Shown here: positions 47,126 to 56,613 of the stretch, one piece after another | Layout of the letters: every line of letters begins with the position of its first letter | Numbering within the stretch: position 1 is the stretch's first letter | Assembly (NCBI RefSeq): GCF_003335505.1 | Contig: NZ_QPEX01000017.1 | Location: 1 to 64,000 of the forward strand | Direction: 5' to 3' | DNA: 64,000 nt | DNA from: Bremerella cremea | GTDB lineage: Bacteria; Planctomycetota; Planctomycetia; Pirellulales; Pirellulaceae | Translations under genes and position numbers: made by a program | Notes under the pieces: model-generated | The model's database searches: none | What the model was told of the DNA's origin: nothing | What the model saw: the letters and a program-made list of their open reading frames with translations, nothing else

Positions 47126-48271
47126 ATGACTGCTTCGCCGATCAAAACCGTATTCACCCTGCTGGTTTGCAGCCTAATGGTGCTGAACAATCCTGGTGCT
47201 GCCCAGGCTTGTTGGCTCACCGATTGGCTTTGGGGTAACAACACCGAAGCATATCCGGTCCAGCCGCCAGTTATTACGACGAACTATCCCGGTTACCCGA
47301 CCACGGTAAATTACGCGCCGGCCCAAGGGGCTTGCCAGCCATCGGTTGTGGGATCTTACCCTGGTACAACCGTTGGCTACACGCCGATGAATTACCAGTC
47401 GCAAATGCAGCGCGTTCCGGTGACGGTCTACCGTCCGACAACCGTTTATCAACCAACGCCAGGTGGCGTACCAGTGGTTGGTTATCAAGGATGCACCACG
47501 TCGCGCAATCAGGTCCAACGTATCCCTGCGATGGGATATGCTCAGTCCCCTTCGAGCTGCGGTTGTGCATCGGCGGGCTATAATACGCCTGCTCCAGCTG
47601 CCGGTGGATCGATTCAGATGGGACAACCAGGTGCGTGGACACCTCGTGACCAAGCTCCTGTTGGCAGTTATTCCCCGCAACAATCGCCGGTTCAAGTTCC
47701 ACCACCTCCCTCTTCGGTGCCTCCGGCAGGAAGTATGCAGGGGAGTGGTTCAAGCTATATCCAACCGCAGCAGCCTCAGCAATCTTTCGGAACGCAGCCT
47801 GGCTCGCGCTACGGTACAGAGCCGCAGCCTCCAGCAGCGGACACACAGCCAGCGCTGCGACCTGGCTATCCTGCGCAAGGTTTGGATTTGAACGGTTCGA
47901 TGGGTGCGACCACTACCAATCCAAGCACGAACGCTCCGATTTCGCGCTATGTTCCTCCGGCGGTGACCAGTAAGCACCCAGCAACCACCACGGTGACTCC
48001 TTCGTCTTCATCCAGCAAGAAGCCAAGTGCCAACCCATGGCAGGGGATACCGGTCAATCCGATTCCTGACCCGCAGATTTCGACCTCTGGCACCAGCCAT
48101 GAAGCACCTCGTCTGTTAGATCCACGCGATAAGACCGCTGGGTTGGGGACTCGTAGCGTGATCATGCCGGTTGGTTATCAAATGGAAAAAGAGCCGCCCC
48201 AGCGTAACTACCGCTTGCCAACGGCTTCGATTCAAACCGACGCCAACGGCTGGGGAGCCCCTAGAAAATAG
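47126..48271 (+). CDS. Secreted Pro/Gln/Tyr-rich protein
   Basis: A 381-residue protein with a signal peptide ending GAAQA before CWLTDWLWG. The mature chain is low-complexity, rich in Pro, Gln, Ser, Thr and Tyr (PGYPTTVNYAPAQGACQPSV, SYSPQQSPVQVPPPPSSVPP). A few Cys (CTTSRNQ, SSCGCASAG) could form disulfides. AAGGATCG lies before the ATG. A cell-surface or envelope role is likely. No catalytic motif is seen. Confidence 0.75.
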   Translation: MTASPIKTVFTLLVCSLMVLNNPGAAQACWLTDWLWGNNTEAYPVQPPVITTNYPGYPTTVNYAPAQGACQPSVVGSYPGTTVGYTPMNYQSQMQRVPVTVYRPTTVYQPTPGGVPVVGYQGCTTSRNQVQRIPAMGYAQSPSSCGCASAGYNTPAPAAGGSIQMGQPGAWTPRDQAPVGSYSPQQSPVQVPPPPSSVPPAGSMQGSGSSYIQPQQPQQSFGTQPGSRYGTEPQPPAADTQPALRPGYPAQGLDLNGSMGATTTNPSTNAPISRYVPPAVTSKHPATTTVTPSSSSSKKPSANPWQGIPVNPIPDPQISTSGTSHEAPRLLDPRDKTAGLGTRSVIMPVGYQMEKEPPQRNYRLPTASIQTDANGWGAPRK

Positions 48272-48307
48272 GGCACGAGTTAAAGTGCCGTGTTGCAAAA
48301 ACATTTT

Positions 48308-48333
48308 GGGGACCGATGACCGTCCCCTTTTTT
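48308..48333 (+). terminator. Rho-independent terminator before polX
   Basis: A 6-bp stem (GGGGAC/GTCCCC) with an 8-nt loop is followed by six Ts. Confidence 0.7.
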
Positions 48334-48418
48334 ATGCGCCACAAGGGGAGTTGATCGAAGCGATTTACAGCGGCTACGCTGGAGGGTGTCACCCTTTGCC
48401 ACGGAAGTTGCTATCGCT

Positions 48419-50149
48419 ATGAACAATGCCCAGATTGCCGCTAAATTCGAACTGTTGGCTGACCTATTGGAATTTCAAGGGGCGAACGCTTTTCGCGTTC
48501 GAGCCTATCGTAATGCCGCACGGACAATCGAAGGGCTATCGCAGCAGATTAGCGACATCTTGGAAGATGGTAGCCAAAAGCTGACCGACTTGGATGGAAT
48601 AGGCAAAGACTTGGCGGAGAAATGCCAAGTGTTAGTCGAATCTGGCGAGTTGCCACAGCTTGAAGAACTGCAAAAGAAAATTCCCCAGTCTGTTCTGGCC
48701 ATGCTGCGAATCCCTGGTCTTGGCCCGAAGAAAGCAGCCGTGATCTACCAAGAGCTGAAGATCACGACACTCGACGAACTGAAGCAGGCCTGTCTCGACG
48801 AACGTGTGCGTGAATTGAAAGGTTTTGGCGCGAAGACCGAGCAAACAATCTTGGCAGGCATCGACCTGGCCGCGACTGCCGAGCAGCGAACCTATTGGGC
48901 CACCGCCGATAAGCTGGTGCAACGTTTGCGTCAGCATTTGAGTACCGCTAAGGGGATAGAGCAGTTGGAAATTGCTGGCAGCTATCGCCGGGGAAAAGAG
49001 ACGGTGGGGGACATCGACATTCTGGTCACCGCCAAGTCTCCGGAAGCGGCCATGGATCGTTTGGGCGATTTTACGGAACTGAGCGAAGTGATCGCTCGGG
49101 GAGAGACGAAGATGTCGATTCGCCTGGAAAATAACATGCAAGTCGATCTGCGTGTGGTACCAGCGAAAAGCTACGGAGCGGCGCTGCAATATTTTACCGG
49201 TTCCAAAGAACATAACGTCAAGGTGCGTGGAATCGCGAAGCAACATGGTTTGAAGATTAACGAGTACGGCGTTTTTCGCATGGAAGAAGATGGCAGCGAA
49301 ACGTACATCGCCGGAAAGACCGAAGAAGAGGTTTATCAGGCTTTAGGCTTACCTTGGTTTCCTCCAGAGTTGCGAGAGAACCGCGATGTGATCAAACTGG
49401 CCGAAGCTGGGCTGCCAAAGTTGATCACCGTTGACGATATCGTGGGGGATATGCACATGCATACCAACGCGACCGACGGCAAGAACACGCTAGAGGAAAT
49501 GATCGACGCGGCGATTGAACGGGGCTACGAATACGTGGCGATCACCGATCACTCGAAGCGAGTTAGCATGGCCAATGGGCTGGATGCCGAGCGTTTACTA
49601 GAGCAGTGGAAAGAGATCGACAAGCTAAATAAGAAGCTCAGCGGCAAAATCCAGGTTCTAAAAGGTCTCGAGTGCGACATCTTGGAAAAAGGGGGCATGG
49701 ACCTGCCAGACGAAGTGCTAGAGCAGGGGGATTGGATCATTGCCAGTGTTCACTACGGGCAAAACCAATCGAAGCAGCAAATCACCGATCGCATTGTCGG
49801 AGCGCTCGAAAACCCCAATGTTTGCATTGTTGCCCATCCGACGGGCAGATTGATCAATCGCCGCGAACCGTACGACGTTGATTTGGAAACGGTCTTTCAA
49901 TGTGCGAAAGAGAACAAAAAGTTCGTCGAGCTAAACGCGAATCCAATGCGGCTTGATTTGAATGATGTGAATTGTTCTGCCGCCAAAGAGCGAGGTATTC
50001 CGATTGGCATCAATAGCGATGCCCACAATCTCGAAGGCTTCAACGTCATGCAGTATGGTATCAAGCAGGCGCGTCGCGGAGGGCTAACCAAGGCCGACGT
50101 GGTAAACACGCGGTCTTGGAAAGAAATTCAGAAACTGCTGGGGAGATAG
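48419..50149 (+). CDS. polX: DNA polymerase X with PHP domain
   Basis: A 576-residue gap-filling repair polymerase. Helix-hairpin-helix segments occupy about 1-150 ([20 protein letters not shown]). The nucleotidyltransferase palm has [20 protein letters not shown] with the metal-binding Asp pair, and a third Asp in [11 protein letters not shown]. The C-terminal PHP domain has [22 protein letters not shown] and IGINSDAHN, metal ligands for a 3'-5' exonuclease or phosphatase. The start at [10 protein letters not shown] fits the family. Confidence 0.95.
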   Translation: MNNAQIAAKFELLADLLEFQGANAFRVRAYRNAARTIEGLSQQISDILEDGSQKLTDLDGIGKDLAEKCQVLVESGELPQLEELQKKIPQSVLAMLRIPGLGPKKAAVIYQELKITTLDELKQACLDERVRELKGFGAKTEQTILAGIDLAATAEQRTYWATADKLVQRLRQHLSTAKGIEQLEIAGSYRRGKETVGDIDILVTAKSPEAAMDRLGDFTELSEVIARGETKMSIRLENNMQVDLRVVPAKSYGAALQYFTGSKEHNVKVRGIAKQHGLKINEYGVFRMEEDGSETYIAGKTEEEVYQALGLPWFPPELRENRDVIKLAEAGLPKLITVDDIVGDMHMHTNATDGKNTLEEMIDAAIERGYEYVAITDHSKRVSMANGLDAERLLEQWKEIDKLNKKLSGKIQVLKGLECDILEKGGMDLPDEVLEQGDWIIASVHYGQNQSKQQITDRIVGALENPNVCIVAHPTGRLINRREPYDVDLETVFQCAKENKKFVELNANPMRLDLNDVNCSAAKERGIPIGINSDAHNLEGFNVMQYGIKQARRGGLTKADVVNTRSWKEIQKLLGR

Positions 50150-50177
50150 CGGACCGAGAAAATGGTTTACCAGTCTG

Positions 50178-51086
50178 TTAAGCCATTGCTTCGCGGAGTT
50201 GTTCGATGAATTTCGGGCACTCTTCGCGCGGATTGCCTGCTTCTTCATATTCGAGAACCACGAACCCACGGTAGTTGGCTTCTTGCAGAATGTTGAAGAC
50301 ACGGCGGAAGTCAGTAGGGACTTTCTTTTTGTCTGGTCCTGAGACGACAACTTTGATTTGTACATTCAGGGCGTAGGGGGCTACCTGGGCCTGTTCTGCG
50401 TAGATGTTTTCGCTATGAAAGTTGCCTGAGTCGAGGTTCACGCCGAACCAATCACTGTCCACATCGTGAACAATTTTCAGCAGGCCAGCTGCCGTGGCGG
50501 TTGGACCGCCGTGGTTTTCCAAGGCGAGAAAAACACCTTGTTGGCCAGCATATTGGCAAACTTCGTTCAGCCCATCGACCATTAACCGATGAGCCTCTTC
50601 TGGTGAGGAGCCCTTCTTCTGATGCCCTGCGAAAACACGAATTACGGGAGCCCCAAGTTTAGCCGCATGGTCGATCCAGGCCTTCGTCATGGCGATTTGC
50701 TGGTCGCGTGCTTCCCCCGGAGGATGTCCAAAATCATTCCCGATAGCGGTACCCGATACGCTTAGCCCTTGCTGGAAAGCCCGTGCTTTGAGGCCGTACA
50801 GAAACTCTGGCGTTGGTTCGGCGGGAAAGTAATACGAGGTTAGCTCGGTGCCATCTAACTGCATTTTGGCGCAGTCGTCGATGAATGTTTCGAGTGTTAC
50901 GCCTGACTGGGGATCTTTCAGCAGATTCCGATAGCTGTAGGCGGCCAGGCTGAGCTTAAACTTGGGAGCGGTGCGGTTGGCAATCGGTCCAGAAGCAACC
51001 GCCGAACCAGTGATTAGGCTACCAGCGGTGAGGCCCGATGTTACAGCAAACCAAGAGCGACGACTGAGGCGCGAGGTGTTAGCCAT
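50178..51086 (-). CDS. Tat-exported sugar phosphate isomerase/epimerase-like protein
   Basis: A 302-residue TIM-barrel protein of the AP-endonuclease-2 superfamily (xylose isomerase-like). The twin-arginine leader is SRLSRRSWFAVTSGLTAGSL. Barrel segments include DGTELTSYYFP, APVIRVFAGHQKKG, FLALENHGGPTATAAGLLKI and GVNLDSGNF, with Glu, Asp and His metal ligands. GGAAGGAG lies upstream, supporting this start over one six codons earlier. The substrate is unknown; planctomycetes have many such periplasmic paralogs. Confidence 0.92.
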   Translation of the reverse strand: MANTSRLSRRSWFAVTSGLTAGSLITGSAVASGPIANRTAPKFKLSLAAYSYRNLLKDPQSGVTLETFIDDCAKMQLDGTELTSYYFPAEPTPEFLYGLKARAFQQGLSVSGTAIGNDFGHPPGEARDQQIAMTKAWIDHAAKLGAPVIRVFAGHQKKGSSPEEAHRLMVDGLNEVCQYAGQQGVFLALENHGGPTATAAGLLKIVHDVDSDWFGVNLDSGNFHSENIYAEQAQVAPYALNVQIKVVVSGPDKKKVPTDFRRVFNILQEANYRGFVVLEYEEAGNPREECPKFIEQLREAMA

Positions 51087-51132
51087 GGAGGAAACTCCTT
51101 CCAAGTTTTGGGAGAGTCGTGGTCAGGCAGGA

Positions 51133-52125
51133 TTAAACACCAGAGCCAACTGGCTCTGGCGTTTGTGTGGCTTTGTTGTTTGCCGGCGAGGAGGTTTCGG
51201 ACTTTGCGGTCAATACTTCTAGCGGAGCAAAGGCCAAGCTTAGCCCAATCATCAGGATAGCAAATACCCAGTGCCCAGTAACTAGTCCCAGGGCTATCCA
51301 GTGAATCGTGGCCACGATTGCCAAGAGGGGACGGAGGATCCGCACCCAAATAAACAACCCGAAAACCAGTTCAAATAGCACGACCAAATGAGTCCAAGCA
51401 AAGACCAGGGTGGGCAGGCCGTTGGCACGCAGAAACGTGAGGTCAACCAACCGAGTATCAGGTTGAGCGATCAGCCACCACATCGCTTGACCATTCCACC
51501 AAACGTTGTTGCCCAGCTTGGCAAACGCCAGCATCAAGTAGAACATCGAAACGTGAACCTGAACCAGACGCACCGCCAAGTGAGCCAGGAACGAATCGGG
51601 AACGGGAACTGTCCGTCTGCGGTCGCGTAGCCAAGCATCGACCGAAAAATACGCACCGCACGGAGCTAGGCATAGGTAGAGCATCACGGGGCAGAGCAGC
51701 GGCTCGACTAATCCGGTTAGCATAGGAGCCCGCTGGGCATAAGAAATCACAAACACGGTGGCTACGATCGCTGCGATTCGTGTTTGAAAACCGACTGTGA
51801 ACATCAGAATCGAGATCAGCCCGGTCGCATGCAGCAGGTACAGGTATAGTTGCGAATGAGCAAAGTAGAAAACCGACCAATAGTAAATACGGTTTGTGGG
51901 ATCATCGGCCCCGGTCAGGCGAAGCGTACGGGCGTAAGGAAGGACGCCCCCGTCCGAAAACCAGATAGCCAGTTCGGATGTGAATGAGAAAGCGTAAATC
52001 AACGCCACGATACCGGCGACGATGCGCAGGATGCTAACGGTCCGTGGGCTTTCTTTCTGAAACCAAAACGAGTTCCAGGCGTCGGAGATAGAATCGGAAA
52101 GTCGAGTGAAATAAGTGCCAAGCAC
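51133..52125 (-). CDS. HTTM-domain membrane protein
   Basis: A 330-residue membrane protein with about eight helices, of the HTTM family related to vitamin K-dependent gamma-carboxylase. Matching stretches are SILRIVAGIVALIYAFSF, WLRDRRRTVPVPDSFLAHLA, LVQVHVSMFYLMLAFAKLGN and WWNGQAMWWLIAQPDTRLVD. The carboxylase active-site Lys residues were not identified. The start is GTG with AGGA upstream. It follows its small membrane partner after 17 nt and is probably co-translated with it. Confidence 0.9.
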   Translation of the reverse strand: MLGTYFTRLSDSISDAWNSFWFQKESPRTVSILRIVAGIVALIYAFSFTSELAIWFSDGGVLPYARTLRLTGADDPTNRIYYWSVFYFAHSQLYLYLLHATGLISILMFTVGFQTRIAAIVATVFVISYAQRAPMLTGLVEPLLCPVMLYLCLAPCGAYFSVDAWLRDRRRTVPVPDSFLAHLAVRLVQVHVSMFYLMLAFAKLGNNVWWNGQAMWWLIAQPDTRLVDLTFLRANGLPTLVFAWTHLVVLFELVFGLFIWVRILRPLLAIVATIHWIALGLVTGHWVFAILMIGLSLAFAPLEVLTAKSETSSPANNKATQTPEPVGSGV

Positions 52126-52142
52126 GCGTGCAATTCCTGTGA

Positions 52143-52811
52143 TTACTGGACGGGGGCAACATGTTCGGTCGCCATCTCTTTGATGTGCTCGACGGCACCG
52201 TGATCGTCTAGCCAGACTTGGGCGCGATAAAGAACGTCTTCGTAGGATGCGTCACGCGGATCGGCAGCGAACTGCTGTCCATCGATCAGTAGTTCCATCG
52301 GTTGTGGGCGACGACGCACACACTCTATGGCAAGCTTCCGCTGACCTGTTAGGCGAATGAAGTATTGCCCGATTCCTTTGGTGATTTCAGCAGGGATGGT
52401 ATCTTCGCCCGCTTCCGCTTGCATGCCGACAATCTTGGCCAATCGCTGATAGCGATAAGGATCGTTCAAGCCAGACCCAAGCTCTGGGCCGGGAACTTGG
52501 TAGATTTGCGTTTCCCCCGAATCGGTCGCCAACTCGACCCGAAAGAAGTGCTCGTAGTCTGTTGGGCGCCCACTGTAGAGAGGAATAGGAGCGGCGCGGA
52601 CTTCAAGGTTGAGGGGCTCGGTATAGAGCCGAAAAAAGTTCAACAGCTTTTCATGCACCGGCGAAGAATGGGAGTCATCAAGAGAACTGGAAACAACCAC
52701 CCACACGCCAAACAGATAAATGAACAAAACGAGCGAGACAATGCCCCGCGCAGTTGGGCTGAGGACGCCATCAGCCGATGGGCTGGTAGTTGTGTCTTTC
52801 TTGGACGACAT
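52143..52811 (-). CDS. Single-pass membrane protein paired with HTTM
   Basis: A 222-residue protein with one N-terminal helix (GIVSLVLFIYLFGVWVVVSS) and a periplasmic domain (NLEVRAAPIPLYSGRPTDYE, YRYQRLAKIVGMQAEAGEDT). No catalytic motif is seen. It is the upstream partner of the HTTM gene. Such pairs occur in planctomycetes, so the two may form one membrane unit (inference). Confidence 0.82.
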   Translation of the reverse strand: MSSKKDTTTSPSADGVLSPTARGIVSLVLFIYLFGVWVVVSSSLDDSHSSPVHEKLLNFFRLYTEPLNLEVRAAPIPLYSGRPTDYEHFFRVELATDSGETQIYQVPGPELGSGLNDPYRYQRLAKIVGMQAEAGEDTIPAEITKGIGQYFIRLTGQRKLAIECVRRRPQPMELLIDGQQFAADPRDASYEDVLYRAQVWLDDHGAVEHIKEMATEHVAPVQ

Positions 52812-53040
52812 CCGAGGGCATTTCCGGGTGGGAGTTTATCTTTGAGGGTCAACGTTCGATTGTAATTCGACGAAATCGGGGATCGACTGTTTTCTCTCGG
52901 GTTATGCGATTTCGAGAAATTGATTTTAGGCAATCGCAGTGCAGTGAGGGACGAGCCATTTCACCACGAAGCATAGAAGCTGCGGCATATTTCTGACGTT
53001 AGGTCGCGGAGTGCCGGCATGGCTTGGGGATTCCGAAATA

Positions 53041-53080
53041 AAAAGACCCGGCATCCAAAAAGGAAAACCGGGTCTTTTTT
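53041..53080. terminator. Bidirectional terminator after the Cys-rich gene
   Basis: An 11-bp stem AAAAGACCCGG/CCGGGTCTTTT with a 16-nt loop has A and T runs on both sides. It ends the minus-strand Cys-rich gene and could also stop plus-strand transcripts. Confidence 0.85.
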
Positions 53081-53187
53081 GTAATCCGCTGAAAGGGACG
53101 GGCAACAGGGCGAATCCCGTTAGACCCTTCAGGCAGGCTTCTTATGTGACCGCAGGCCGGGCCAGCGAATAAGAAGCCGTTCGGAAA

Positions 53188-53664
53188 TTAGGCTTCAGCC
53201 GGAGGAGCCGGAGGAGCGGCTTCTTCCGAAGGGGAAGCGGCCGGAGCAGCTTCAGGAGCAGCACAGGTCGGTTCCGGAGCGCAGCAGGTTGGCTCTGGAG
53301 CACAGCAGGTTGGCTCTGGAGCACAGCTAGTGGGTTCCGGAGCGCAGCAGGTCGGCTCTGGTGCACAGCAGGTCGGTTCCGGAGCACAGCAGCTACGGCG
53401 AGCCTTCAGGCGAGCGAACAGACCACAATGCTTCTTCTTGCCACAGCAGGAAGGTTCTGGAGCACAGCAGGTTGGCTCAGGAGCACAACAAGCTGGTTCC
53501 GGGGCACAGCAGGAAGCCTTGCGAGCGAACATGCCGCCACAGTGCTTACCACCAAAACATCCATGGCAACCGAAAGCAGCGTCAGCTTGACGTTCGCCGC
53601 CGATCAGGGCCATACCAACGACCGCGAAAAAGATCGCGATACCGAGAGTGAAAACACGATTCAT
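53188..53664 (-). CDS. Secreted CCAPEPT-repeat cysteine-rich protein
   Basis: A 158-residue protein with a signal peptide ([20 protein letters not shown], cleavage near QADAA). The mature chain is built from heptads C-C-A-P-E-P-[TSA]: nine CAPEP cores in two clusters separated by a basic spacer ([16 protein letters not shown]). An Ala/Pro/Glu tail follows. The start at MNRVF was preferred to an ATG five codons upstream by signal-peptide fit. Cys pairs in rigid Pro-rich arrays suggest a disulfide-crosslinked envelope or metal-binding protein. A paralog lies at the right edge of the window. Confidence 0.82.
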   Translation of the reverse strand: MNRVFTLGIAIFFAVVGMALIGGERQADAAFGCHGCFGGKHCGGMFARKASCCAPEPACCAPEPTCCAPEPSCCGKKKHCGLFARLKARRSCCAPEPTCCAPEPTCCAPEPTSCAPEPTCCAPEPTCCAPEPTCAAPEAAPAASPSEEAAPPAPPAEA

Positions 53665-53878
53665 TTGAGAATCCTCCAAACTTCACTTTCTGAAGTGCAA
53701 GGGAGTAAAACACGAAGACGCCGTCCGATGTGATCCCCCGACCACGACGGCAAAACGTCGGAGGACTTGTCCAATGCCTTGTTAAGGTCACCGGTAATCC
53801 CGCGAATCGCCTTAGCTTACCCTGTTGTGAAGCTGTAGTGATTACGCGGAATTTATGCGTTGCATAGCATAGGCCGTA

Positions 53879-53906
53879 AAATTACCAGTCTTCCAGGCTA
53901 AGTCAA
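53879..53906 (-). promoter_or_regulatory. Weak promoter candidate for the Cys-rich gene
   Basis: On the minus strand TTGACT and TAATTT are 16 nt apart, about 215 nt before the gene. The -10 match is poor, so this is tentative. Confidence 0.25.
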
Positions 53907-54028
53907 GCAGTGAGGCGGGTATTTAGAGTGTTTAGAGAAGATTTTCCTTTTTAGGGAAATCTTGCCGAGGAGGCCTCACTTGACGTGTCTAAGGAATTGG
54001 CTATTTCGCCAGATAAGGCTAGGTGCCT

Positions 54029-54075
54029 AAAAAAAGCCCACCCAGAATGCCTGCAAACAGGCTATGGGTGGGCTT
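54029..54075 (-). terminator. Rho-independent terminator of the lipoprotein gene
   Basis: On the minus strand AAGCCCACCCA pairs with TGGGTGGGCTT, with an inner GCCTG/CAGGC stem, and is followed by a T run. Confidence 0.85.
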
Positions 54076-54105
54076 AGTGGTGTCTATACAGCCTTAACGG
54101 CTTGC

Positions 54106-54750
54106 TTAGCGGCTGAGCGGTGAAGAATGCGAAGCTGGCATTACCTGGGTGCTGCCAGCAGCGGCGGCTCCTCGGCGGGTCAATTCCAGCTCGGCTCGCT
54201 GTTGTTGGGCCAGCATGTCCAGTGGATCTTCAAAATTCATGACCAGAGGAGTTTCTCCGGAAAATAATTCGGTCGCCATACCGGCAACCGCCCACCCCAG
54301 CGATTCTTGCCGCAAGATCCAAACGATCTCGTACGATTGGCGGCGTCCGGCTTCGTCGACATCGGTCCAATTCGATTCGACGTGGGCGATATCATGGGAT
54401 TCGGTAGTGTAGATCGTCTGGCCCACCACAAACTGGGCAGTTTTGCTGCCGGGGGGATGAACGACCATATCGTGCTTCGCCGTTTCGCTGCGAGCTTTGT
54501 TGGTCAACAGGCGACTTGTCGTTGCTTCGTCGCCGTCGCGTAACGAGTGGAGGAACAACTCGACCACCGCTTTCGGATCTTTCACCGCTTTTTGAACTTC
54601 ATCGTCGATCTTCTCGACGATAATAGTCTCTTCTGTCGGTTGGCCAGAAGCTGGATCGTTGTCGACGGTCGACGTTGCGTCGTTGGACTGATTGCATCCG
54701 AAGAAAACGATCGCGATCAGCAATAGCCAAGCGTGCTTGCTTCCCTGCAT
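54106..54750 (-). CDS. Lipoprotein of unknown function
   Basis: A 214-residue protein with a lipoprotein signal (KHAWLLLIAIVFFGC) and a mature soluble domain. The domain contains a NTF2-like-looking stretch (DPKAVVELFLHSLRDGDEAT, VESNWTDVDEAGRRQSYEIV, LRQESLGWAVAGMATELFSG), typical of small cone-shaped ligand folds. The ATG start was set directly before the signal. The neighbouring KAP-like ATPase is on the same strand 128 nt upstream, so co-transcription is possible. Confidence 0.82.
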   Translation of the reverse strand: MQGSKHAWLLLIAIVFFGCNQSNDATSTVDNDPASGQPTEETIIVEKIDDEVQKAVKDPKAVVELFLHSLRDGDEATTSRLLTNKARSETAKHDMVVHPPGSKTAQFVVGQTIYTTESHDIAHVESNWTDVDEAGRRQSYEIVWILRQESLGWAVAGMATELFSGETPLVMNFEDPLDMLAQQQRAELELTRRGAAAAGSTQVMPASHSSPLSR

Positions 54751-54878
54751 GACGCTCAATTCCTTAGTGAAAATTAGCGCCGGGATTTCGAAGTGTTTTC
54801 CCGGCCGGATTCCAATGGTTGTCGGAAACTCTCGCAAAACGGCCAGGAAATGTCAACGTCGATTTTTGACTTCGCCGA

Positions 54879-56378
54879 CTAACCGGCGCCCAGGCCCCGA
54901 TCGAAGGCATCTTGTTCACGAAGATACACGGCCAGAGTCGACTCAAAGGTTTGGCTAGTGATCTTGTAGCTGGGGTCTTGATCGGTGTAGTTGTTGCAGT
55001 GAGCAACCAGCAATCGGTACAAGAATTTAAAGAGGTGACGCGGCACTCGCAGCGAGCGGAAGGCATCGAATAAACGCTGTTTGGTGATACCCTCGTCGAA
55101 CAATTCTTGGACCGAGGGGGCCTCGCCGTGGGAAACCGCTTGAATGCGGGCACTGGCCACATCGTAAAGCGCCTCGCTGGTCCACTGCAGCGAAGGAATC
55201 ATGTTCTGTTTATCGAGTCGGGCACGCTGGTAAAACTCTTTGCTTTCGCGCTCGACAAACTGTTGCAATTCAATTGGTAGCAACAATTTAACGCCAATTC
55301 CGGACTGTTTGAGGAATTTATTGTCGAGCATCGGCCACAACAGCAGCCGCATCAACTCCGGGGAACCATTAATCAGGTGAGGTTCGTCCACCCGGTCGAC
55401 GATGACAATGATACCGGTAATTCCCATCGACCGCAGAATGCCAGAGAACTTGTTGAGCATCGCATAGCGGTCATCCGTTCGTGGATGCATGGGCAGCGGT
55501 TGTGAAGCCAAGTCCGTAAGTGTGAAGTCCATCAGCGTTTTGGCCAACGGAATACGCTCGTGGTTGCCCACCTTCACGTTACGGTAGATTCGATGTGCTT
55601 TCCACAAAGCACGCGTGGCCTTGACGAGCCAAGGCATCCAGCCGGCGATCAACGCCAGCAGGTACAGCCACCAGGGGCCAATCAACTCGCCTCTGCTCGC
55701 CACCAACGAGATGACCAAAGCAACCACAGCGACCGAAACACCAACCCCAATGCTAAAAGCACCATAAGGGGCAAACGACCAGATGCCTAGCTTTTTCCGA
55801 AGATTGGTCCAACGCGATTGAAAGGTTTCGGTGGTCGATTCGTCGTAGCAAGCTGCTAGCAACAATAAATCGCGGGCCTGGTTGGCATCGAGCTTCGACA
55901 GGTTGGAATCGGTAATATCGCAGCCAGGCGTGGCCATGCTGTTGCGTGTACCGAGAATTCGATCGATCAAGCTGGTAACGCCAATCATCAAAATGGCGTC
56001 CATGTGATCCCACAACATCCAGCGTTTTAGCGTTCGGTCGGGACGGCGGGCACGTCCCATTTGGTGTTCGCGAAAGCGATCGAGATACGGATTGAAGTCG
56101 TCGTACTCGATGACGTAGACCTGTTGGGTCGGATTCTGCTGGTTGAAGCGGGCGATGTGCTCGATGATTTGCAGCCGCATCGCTGTCTTGCCGGCCCCTT
56201 TTTCTCCAAACACGATCGACGTTGAAGGCTCTTTCGGGTCGCCAAACACCTTCTGCCAAGCAGGATGATAGGTTGTGTCGATGCAGCCACTTTTGAAGAC
56301 GGTGTCGGTTTGGGCATCCTCCACGGCGAACGGGTTCGATTGGATGCCATAGTGCTCGAGGAACTGATGAATCTTCAT
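54879..56378 (-). CDS. KAP-like P-loop ATPase with membrane insertion
   Basis: A 499-residue NTPase. Walker A is GEKGAGKT (about 58-65). A pair of transmembrane helices (about 205-250, FSIGVGVSVAVVALVISLVA and WLYLLALIAGWMPWLV) lies between Walker A and Walker B. Walker B is IIVIVDRVDE. This insertion between the two motifs is the hallmark of the KAP family, which anchors signalling or defence complexes at the membrane. The ORC/STAND-like C-terminus is all-helical. No obvious effector gene is adjacent, so a defence role is unproven. Confidence 0.85.
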   Translation of the reverse strand: MKIHQFLEHYGIQSNPFAVEDAQTDTVFKSGCIDTTYHPAWQKVFGDPKEPSTSIVFGEKGAGKTAMRLQIIEHIARFNQQNPTQQVYVIEYDDFNPYLDRFREHQMGRARRPDRTLKRWMLWDHMDAILMIGVTSLIDRILGTRNSMATPGCDITDSNLSKLDANQARDLLLLAACYDESTTETFQSRWTNLRKKLGIWSFAPYGAFSIGVGVSVAVVALVISLVASRGELIGPWWLYLLALIAGWMPWLVKATRALWKAHRIYRNVKVGNHERIPLAKTLMDFTLTDLASQPLPMHPRTDDRYAMLNKFSGILRSMGITGIIVIVDRVDEPHLINGSPELMRLLLWPMLDNKFLKQSGIGVKLLLPIELQQFVERESKEFYQRARLDKQNMIPSLQWTSEALYDVASARIQAVSHGEAPSVQELFDEGITKQRLFDAFRSLRVPRHLFKFLYRLLVAHCNNYTDQDPSYKITSQTFESTLAVYLREQDAFDRGLGAG

Positions 56379-56549
56379 GAGTGATTGCGTCGGGGAAGAA
56401 TCGTCAAAATCGGGATAATAGGCGAAATCCCGAAAATCGATCGGGTTTCCGCCATCTACGCTTCTTTAATATAGCCCTGAGCTAAGAACAGGACGATCAG
56501 GGCAAACATTTCACTGCATTAGCCGCATGTCTGCCTGGCTTTGCGCAGC

Positions 56550-56584
56550 AAAAAGGGAGGCGGAATTTCCATTACGTCTCCCTT
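56550..56584 (-). terminator. Rho-independent terminator of the secreted protein gene
   Basis: On the minus strand AAGGGAGACG pairs with CGCCTCCCTT, with one mismatch, followed by TTT. It lies just downstream of the gene. Confidence 0.7.
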
Positions 56585-56613
56585 AGCATGTCTTTTTGGT
56601 GCTTTGTTGAAGC

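Larger units (their letters stand above)
53665..54105. other. Intergenic region between two minus-strand genes
   Basis: About 440 bases. It contains the terminator of the lipoprotein gene and a weak minus-strand promoter candidate for the Cys-rich gene (TTGACT, 16-nt spacer, TAATTT). Nothing coding was recognised. Confidence 0.5.

Noticed and set aside
52790..52996. 68-codon plus-strand ORF upstream of the HTTM operon
   Set aside because: It overlaps the operon start in antisense and has no recognisable features.
53270..53530. Regular 21-nt repeats suggesting a CRISPR array or tandem DNA repeat
   Set aside because: The repeats keep the reading frame and encode the heptad CCAPEPT. There are no unique spacers, so they are coding repeats.
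53330..53733. Long plus-strand ORFs opposite the Cys-rich gene
   Set aside because: They are mirror images of the repeat-coding strand, have no ribosome site, and encode low-complexity Gly/Ser/Gln peptides.
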